From Streptococcus sp. F0442 (lineage in GTDB: Bacteria > Bacillota > Bacilli > Lactobacillales > Streptococcaceae): 64,000 bases of DNA. The position numbers and the translations under genes are program-made. The DNA lies in assembly GCF_000314795.2 (NCBI RefSeq), contig NZ_KB373316.1, forward strand, positions 186,001 to 250,000. Direction: 5' to 3'. This document shows, piece by piece, positions 59,305 through 64,000 of this stretch. Position 1 is the first letter of the stretch. Each line of letters opens with the position of its first letter. The notes beneath the pieces were generated by a model. That model was not told the origin of the DNA, did not search any database, and worked only from the letters and a program-made list of their open reading frames with translations.

Positions 59305-60618
59305 ATGAGTATGTTTTTAGATACAGCCAAGATTAAGGTCAAGGCTGGAAATGGCGGCGATGGCATGGTGGCCTTTCGCCGTGAAAAATATGTCCCTAAT
59401 GGCGGACCTTGGGGTGGTGATGGAGGCCGTGGCGGGAATGTCATTTTCGTTGTAGACGAAGGCTTGCGCACGCTGATGGACTTCCGTTATAACCGACATT
59501 TCAAAGCCCAAAATGGGGAAAAAGGGATGACCAAAGGGATGCACGGACGGGGAGCAGAAGATCTCTATGTACGAGTACCGCAAGGAACGACAGTCCGAGA
59601 TGCTGAGACTGGCAAGGTTATTACTGACTTGGTTGAAAATGGTCAAGAGTACATTGTAGCCCACGGAGGACGTGGAGGTCGCGGAAATATCCGTTTTGCC
59701 ACTCCAAAGAATCCAGCGCCTGAGATTTCAGAAAATGGGGAACCTGGTCAGGAACGTGAACTCGAATTAGAACTCAAGGTCTTGGCAGACGTTGGTTTGG
59801 TTGGCTTTCCTTCTGTTGGGAAATCAACCCTTCTTAGTGTCATTACTTCAGCCAAACCAAAAATTGGTGCCTATCATTTTACAACCATCGTTCCAAATTT
59901 GGGCATGGTTCGGACACCGTCAGGTGAATCCTTTGCAGTCGCAGACCTTCCTGGATTGATTGAAGGAGCTAGCCAAGGAGTCGGACTCGGAACCCAGTTC
60001 CTTCGTCACATCGAGCGCACCCGTGTTATCTTGCATGTTATTGATATGTCGGCGAGTGAAGGACGCGACCCTTATGAAGACTATGTTCAAATTAATAAAG
60101 AGCTTGAAACCTATAATCTTCGTTTGATGGAGCGACCTCAGATTATCGTGGCAAATAAGATGGATATGCCAGAGAGCCAAGAAAACTTGAAAGAGTTCAA
60201 GAAGAAATTGGCGTCCAATTACGATGAGTTTGATGAATTGCCACAGATCTTCCCGATCTCTAGTTTGGCGCATCAAGGTTTGGACAACTTGTTAGAAGCA
60301 ACAGCAGAATTGTTAGACAAAACGCCAGAATTCCTCTTGTATTCAGAAGACGAAATGGCCCAAGAAGAAGTCTACTATGGCTTTGATGAAGACCAGCCAG
60401 CCTTTGACATCAGTCGGGATGACGATGCCGCTTGGGTCTTGTCTGGTGAAAAACTTGAAAAACTCTTTAATATGACGAATTTCGATCGTGATGAAGCGGT
60501 CATGAAATTTGCTCGTCAATTGCGTGGCATGGGGGTTGATGAAGCTCTCCGTGCGCGTGGGGCAAAAGATGGCGATATTGTCCGGATCGGTAAATTTGAA
60601 TTTGAGTTTGTAGATTAG
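59305..60618 (+). CDS. obg: Obg GTPase
   Basis: A 437-residue Obg. N-terminal glycine-rich Obg fold (about 1-158, [14 protein letters not shown]), G domain with [18 protein letters not shown] and NKMD, and the C-terminal OCT domain with extra acidic residues. Essential; acts in 50S ribosome maturation and stress signalling. Confidence 0.97.
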   Translation: MSMFLDTAKIKVKAGNGGDGMVAFRREKYVPNGGPWGGDGGRGGNVIFVVDEGLRTLMDFRYNRHFKAQNGEKGMTKGMHGRGAEDLYVRVPQGTTVRDAETGKVITDLVENGQEYIVAHGGRGGRGNIRFATPKNPAPEISENGEPGQERELELELKVLADVGLVGFPSVGKSTLLSVITSAKPKIGAYHFTTIVPNLGMVRTPSGESFAVADLPGLIEGASQGVGLGTQFLRHIERTRVILHVIDMSASEGRDPYEDYVQINKELETYNLRLMERPQIIVANKMDMPESQENLKEFKKKLASNYDEFDELPQIFPISSLAHQGLDNLLEATAELLDKTPEFLLYSEDEMAQEEVYYGFDEDQPAFDISRDDDAAWVLSGEKLEKLFNMTNFDRDEAVMKFARQLRGMGVDEALRARGAKDGDIVRIGKFEFEFVD

Positions 60619-60669
60619 GATAGATCCCCAGCGGATCAAGGATTCCAAATAAGAAGTGAGGCTTTTTCA

Positions 60670-60834
60670 GTGGGAGATAAACCAATATCTTTTCGAGATG
60701 AAAATGGAAATTTTGTTTCAGCAGCCGATGTTTGGAATGCTGAAAAACTAGAAGAACTCTTTAATACGCTAAATCCTAAGCGCAAATTGCGCTTACAAAG
60801 GGAAAAATTAGCAAAAGAAAACCAGCAGAAGTAA
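60670..60834 (+). CDS. 54-residue conserved small protein after obg
   Basis: GTG start with GTGAGG 8 nt upstream. The protein begins MGDKPISFRDENGNFVSAAD, continues VWNAEKLEELFNTLNPKRKL and ends in a charged helix. It looks like a conserved streptococcal hypothetical. No membrane segment, no known motif. Lies between obg and ridA in one direction, with a 51-nt gap and an 18-nt gap respectively. Confidence 0.65.
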   Translation: MGDKPISFRDENGNFVSAADVWNAEKLEELFNTLNPKRKLRLQREKLAKENQQK

Positions 60835-60852
60835 ATAGACTTGGAGAATACT

Positions 60853-61236
60853 ATGGCAAAAACAATTCATACAGATAAAGCACCCGCAGCAATCGGACCT
60901 TATGTTCAAGGGAAAATCGTAGGTAATCTTCTCTTTGCAAGCGGACAAGTTCCCTTGTCACCTGAAACAGGAGAAATCATTGGCGAAACCATCCAAGAAC
61001 AAACAGAACAAGTCTTAAAGAATATTGGGGCTATTTTGGAAGAGGCTGGGACAGACTTTGACCACGTGGTGAAAACCACTTGTTTCTTAAGTGATATGAA
61101 TGACTTTGTACCTTTTAATGAGGTCTATAAAACAGTCTTTACCACAGAGTTTCCAGCTCGATCTGCTGTTGAAGTAGCACGCCTGCCACGTGATGTGAAG
61201 GTTGAAATTGAAGTTATTGCGGAAATCAAAGCCTAA
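60853..61236 (+). CDS. ridA: RidA-family reactive intermediate deaminase
   Basis: A 127-residue trimeric enimine deaminase of the YjgF/RidA family. Motifs GPYVQGKIVGNLLFASGQ, the substrate-binding RSAVEVARLP and CFLSDMNDFVPFNEVY are present. It hydrolyses 2-aminoacrylate and related enamines from PLP enzymes. Start is ATG 60853 behind GGAGAATAC; the upstream TTG start is unlikely. Confidence 0.93.
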   Translation: MAKTIHTDKAPAAIGPYVQGKIVGNLLFASGQVPLSPETGEIIGETIQEQTEQVLKNIGAILEEAGTDFDHVVKTTCFLSDMNDFVPFNEVYKTVFTTEFPARSAVEVARLPRDVKVEIEVIAEIKA

Positions 61237-61257
61237 TAACCATTCAAAGACAAAAAG

Positions 61258-61297
61258 ACAGAGTGGAGAGCAGGAAACTGTAGGCCACTCTGTTTTA
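61258..61297 (+). terminator. terminator of ridA
   Basis: ACAGAGTGG (61258-61266) with CCACTCTGT (61285-61293), then TTTATTT. The rapZ Shine-Dalgarno follows within 15 nt. Confidence 0.8.
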
Positions 61298-61313
61298 TTT
61301 ATGGGAGGAGAAA

Positions 61314-62204
61314 ATGACAGAAAGTAAGATTCAACTGGTCATGGTAACCGGGATGAGCGGTGCGGGAAAGACCGTCGCCATCCAATCGTTTGAGGATTTG
61401 GGTTACTTTACCATCGATAATATGCCACCGGCGCTCTTGCTGAAATTTATTGAGCTCATGCGTCATAGCCCGGATAACAATAAATTAGCCGTTGTTGTGG
61501 ACATGCGGAGCCGTTCTTTTTTCAATGAAATTCGCACCATTTTGGATGAATTGGACAACCAAGAAGACCTCGATTTCAAGGTCTTGTTCTTGGATGCCAC
61601 TGACAGTGAGTTGGTAGCACGATACAAGGAAACCCGTCGTAGTCACCCACTAGCGGCAGATGGCCGTGTCTTGGATGGGATTACCCTAGAGCGCGAACTC
61701 TTGTCACCATTAAAAAATATCAGTCAAAATGTGGTGGATACGACTGAGTTGACGCCTCGTAACCTGAGAAAAACGATCGCAGAACAATTTGCCAGTCAAG
61801 ATAATCAGCCAGATTTTCGGGTTGAGGTCATGTCATTTGGGTTTAAATATGGCCTTCCGATAGATGCTGACCTTGTGTTTGACGTTCGTTTTCTTCCAAA
61901 TCCCTACTATAAATTGGAACTTCGGAATTTAACCGGTCAGGATCCAGCAGTCTATGATTATGTCATGGATCACCCTGAATCAGAGGACTTTTATCGTCAC
62001 CTTCATGACTTGATCGTTCCTATTTTACCGTCTTATAAACGAGAAGGTAAATCCGTTCTCACCATCGCTATGGGCTGTACCGGTGGGCAACACCGTTCAG
62101 TAGCCTTTGCAGAGCGTTTAGCGCATGATTTAGAAAAAAATTGGCAGGTCAATTGCAGTCATAGAGACAAGGACAGACGGAAAGAAACGGTGAATCGCTC
62201 ATGA
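61314..62204 (+). CDS. rapZ: RapZ/YvcJ-type nucleotide-binding protein
   Basis: A 296-residue P-loop protein (GMSGAGKT near residue 13) with the C-terminal RapZ domain ([20 protein letters not shown]). In E. coli it is the RNase adapter that senses GlcN-6-P; in Gram-positives the role is less clear, with links to competence and cell-wall sugar balance. Overlaps yvcK by ATGA and belongs to the rapZ-yvcK-whiA operon. Confidence 0.95.
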   Translation: MTESKIQLVMVTGMSGAGKTVAIQSFEDLGYFTIDNMPPALLLKFIELMRHSPDNNKLAVVVDMRSRSFFNEIRTILDELDNQEDLDFKVLFLDATDSELVARYKETRRSHPLAADGRVLDGITLERELLSPLKNISQNVVDTTELTPRNLRKTIAEQFASQDNQPDFRVEVMSFGFKYGLPIDADLVFDVRFLPNPYYKLELRNLTGQDPAVYDYVMDHPESEDFYRHLHDLIVPILPSYKREGKSVLTIAMGCTGGQHRSVAFAERLAHDLEKNWQVNCSHRDKDRRKETVNRS

Positions 62205-63178
62205 GAAAACCTAAAGTAACCGTTATTGGAGGAGGAACAGGAATTTCTGTTATCCTCGATAGTTTGAGAAAGAAACCGGTCGACATCACTGCCATCGTAA
62301 CCGTTGCAGATGATGGCGGGAGTTCAGGTGAATTGCGGAAGAACATCCAAAAATTGACACCACCTGGAGATCTTCGAAATGTGCTGGTTGCCATGTCAGA
62401 TATGCCTCGTTTTTATGAGAAGGTCTTTCAATACCGCTTTGCTGACGATGATGGCCCTTTGGCTGGCCACCCTTTGGGAAACTTGATCATTGCAGGGATT
62501 TCAGAGATGCAAGGCTCGACCTATAATGCCATGCAGTTGTTAACCAAGTTCTTTCATACGACCGGCAAGATCTATCCTTCCAGTGATAGTCCCTTGACCC
62601 TTCATGCCGTCTTTCAAGATGGAAAAGAAGTGGTAGGAGAAAGCCACATTGCCAACTACACCGGCATGATTGATCATGTCTATGTGACCAATACCTTTGA
62701 TCAAAAGCGTCCAAAAGCTAGTAAGAAAGTAGTGGAAGCTATTCTTGAAAGTGATATGGTCGTCTTAGGTCCTGGTTCGCTCTTTACCTCGATCCTTCCT
62801 AATTTGATGATCGATGAGATTGGGAAAGCCATCCTTGAAACCAAGGCTCAGGTAGCCTATGTTTGTAACATCATGACGCAAAGAGGAGAAACCGAGCATT
62901 TCACAGACAGTGACCACGTTGCCGTTCTCCATAAACATTTGGGAGAGAAGTTCATCGATACCGTCCTTGTCAATATCAATCAGGTTCCCGCAGCTTATAT
63001 GAACAGCAATAAATTTGATGAATACTTGGTGCAGGTAGAGCACGATTTCAAAGGGCTGCACTCGCAAGTTCCCCAAGTGATTTCTTCTGATTTCTTGAAG
63101 CTGGTCAATGGAGGAGCCTTTCATGATGGCGAAAAAGTAGTCGAAGAACTGATGCAGATCGTGCAGGTGAGAAAATGA
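62201..63178 (+). CDS. yvcK: YvcK/CofD-like gluconeogenesis factor
   Basis: A 325-residue CofD-fold protein binding UDP-sugars in Gram-positives; needed for normal cell-wall growth on gluconeogenic carbon. Motifs [12 protein letters not shown] at the N-terminus, [11 protein letters not shown], and [12 protein letters not shown]. Overlaps both neighbours by 4 nt (ATGA). Confidence 0.95.
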   Translation: MRKPKVTVIGGGTGISVILDSLRKKPVDITAIVTVADDGGSSGELRKNIQKLTPPGDLRNVLVAMSDMPRFYEKVFQYRFADDDGPLAGHPLGNLIIAGISEMQGSTYNAMQLLTKFFHTTGKIYPSSDSPLTLHAVFQDGKEVVGESHIANYTGMIDHVYVTNTFDQKRPKASKKVVEAILESDMVVLGPGSLFTSILPNLMIDEIGKAILETKAQVAYVCNIMTQRGETEHFTDSDHVAVLHKHLGEKFIDTVLVNINQVPAAYMNSNKFDEYLVQVEHDFKGLHSQVPQVISSDFLKLVNGGAFHDGEKVVEELMQIVQVRK

Positions 63179-64000
63179 GTTTTACGGTTCGTGTCAAAGA
63201 AGAATTATTGTCTCTCAAGCGATTTGAAAAGAGTGAATTAGCTGCTATTATAAAGATGTCTGGGAGCCTCGGCATATCAATGGGCGGCTTGACGCTATCG
63301 GTAACGACAGAAAATGCCAAGATCGCTCGCCATATCTATGAATTATTGCATCATTTTTATGAGGCCAAATCAGATATTCGTCACCACCAAAAAACCAATT
63401 TGAAAAAGAATCGTGTCTACACAGTATTCTTGGATGAAAAGGTAGAAGAAATTTTAGCTGACTTACATTTGGCAGATGCCTTCTTTGGGATTGAGACAGG
63501 CATTGATGCTAGTGTTTTAGAGGATGAAGTAGCCAGTCGTGCTTATCTTCGGGGAGCTTTTCTGTCGAGTGGTTCCATCAAGGATCCTGAAAAAGGGAAA
63601 TACCAGCTGGAAATTCATTCTGTTTATACAGACCACGCGGAAGGAATTGCCCTTCTTATGCAAGGATTTTTACTAGATGCGAAAACCATCGAGCGGAAAA
63701 AAGGAGTGGTGACCTATCTGCAACGAGCGGAAGATATTATTGATTTTCTCATTGTGGTAGAGGCTATGGAAGCTATGCAAGAATTTGAAGCTATCAAGGT
63801 CATGAGAGAGACGCGCAATGATCTCAATCGGGCCAATAATGCCGAGATGGCCAATATCCAGCGAACGGTCACAGCTAGTATGAAAACCATCAATAATATT
63901 AGTAAAATCATGGATACGGTCGGCTTAGGAAGTTTACCAAGTGACCTGCAAGAGGTTGCCTATATCCGGATGAACCATCCAGATTATTCCATCCAGCAGA
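63175..64000 (+). CDS. whiA: WhiA sporulation/cell-division regulator homologue, 3' end cut by the window
   Basis: ATG at 63175 overlaps the yvcK stop and the frame [20 protein letters not shown] stays open to the window end (275 codons seen of about 300). N-terminal LAGLIDADG-like domain ([20 protein letters not shown]) and the beginning of the C-terminal HTH ([16 protein letters not shown]). In Firmicutes WhiA affects division and chromosome organisation. Confidence 0.93.
   Translation, partial: MSFTVRVKEELLSLKRFEKSELAAIIKMSGSLGISMGGLTLSVTTENAKIARHIYELLHHFYEAKSDIRHHQKTNLKKNRVYTVFLDEKVEEILADLHLADAFFGIETGIDASVLEDEVASRAYLRGAFLSSGSIKDPEKGKYQLEIHSVYTDHAEGIALLMQGFLLDAKTIERKKGVVTYLQRAEDIIDFLIVVEAMEAMQEFEAIKVMRETRNDLNRANNAEMANIQRTVTASMKTINNISKIMDTVGLGSLPSDLQEVAYIRMNHPDYSIQQ

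Overview
This 64 kb window is chromosomal DNA of a viridans-type Streptococcus of the mitis/sanguinis kind. The evidence is the arginine-deiminase operon tail (arcD-arcT-argR), the competence genes coiA and endA, a 66-residue AtpE, the epuA-endA pair, class Ib nrdHEF, a glgBCDA operon, an M26 metalloprotease with an N-terminal sortase motif, and rapZ-yvcK-whiA. S. parasanguinis, S. sanguinis or a close relative would fit; the species cannot be fixed from the window alone.

Layout: 1-4.6 kb holds the end of the ADI operon, then argR and queA on the minus strand with a small membrane protein upstream. 4.7-10 kb holds nagB behind a NagR-type operator, a DacA-type carboxypeptidase with a structured 5' leader, an MFS transporter, a lipoprotein, and coiA. 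10.0-10.76 kb is an accessory cassette: two tiny membrane peptides, a probable antisense RNA, a 60-residue HTH protein and palindromic repeats. 10.76-17.7 kb holds pepF, an O-methyltransferase, prsA, and a T-box leader serving a LURP-one gene plus alaS. 17.8-21.5 kb holds nrdF, nrdE and nrdH on the minus strand behind paired NrdR boxes. 21.6-29.9 kb holds ptsHI and the CcpA-site-bearing glycogen operon. 30-36 kb is a 1984-residue surface zinc protease behind a structured leader with a 12-residue leader ORF. 36.2-42.6 kb is the complete F1Fo ATPase operon atpEBFHAGDC. 42.7-48.2 kb holds a DUF1146 protein, murA, epuA, endA, a matrixin-like protease behind an exact CiaR site, and an ABC-F ATPase. 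48.2-52.1 kb is a rearranged region: broken copies of rgg and ABC-F ends, a DUF6483-like gene, a full rgg, and two tandem MFS paralogues. 52.1-64 kb is core: LapA-like protein, gatD-murT, cdaA-cdaR-glmM, an LPXTG adhesin, a DUF4044-like protein, obg, a 54-residue protein, ridA, and rapZ-yvcK-whiA (whiA cut by the window end).

The main themes are cell-envelope synthesis and control (murA, murT/gatD, cdaA/cdaR/glmM, dacA, rapZ/yvcK/whiA), carbon storage and uptake (pts, glg, nagB), energy (ADI, ATPase) and DNA uptake (coiA, endA). The least ordinary items are the candidate type I toxin-antitoxin module between coiA and pepF, the leader of the M26 protease, the CiaR-type promoter of the matrixin-like protease, the T-box-controlled LURP-one gene, the rgg/ABC-F/MFS rearrangement, and several genes whose -10 box sits 6-7 nt before the start codon, predicting leaderless mRNAs. 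No rRNA, tRNA, CRISPR array, integrase or intact insertion sequence was seen.
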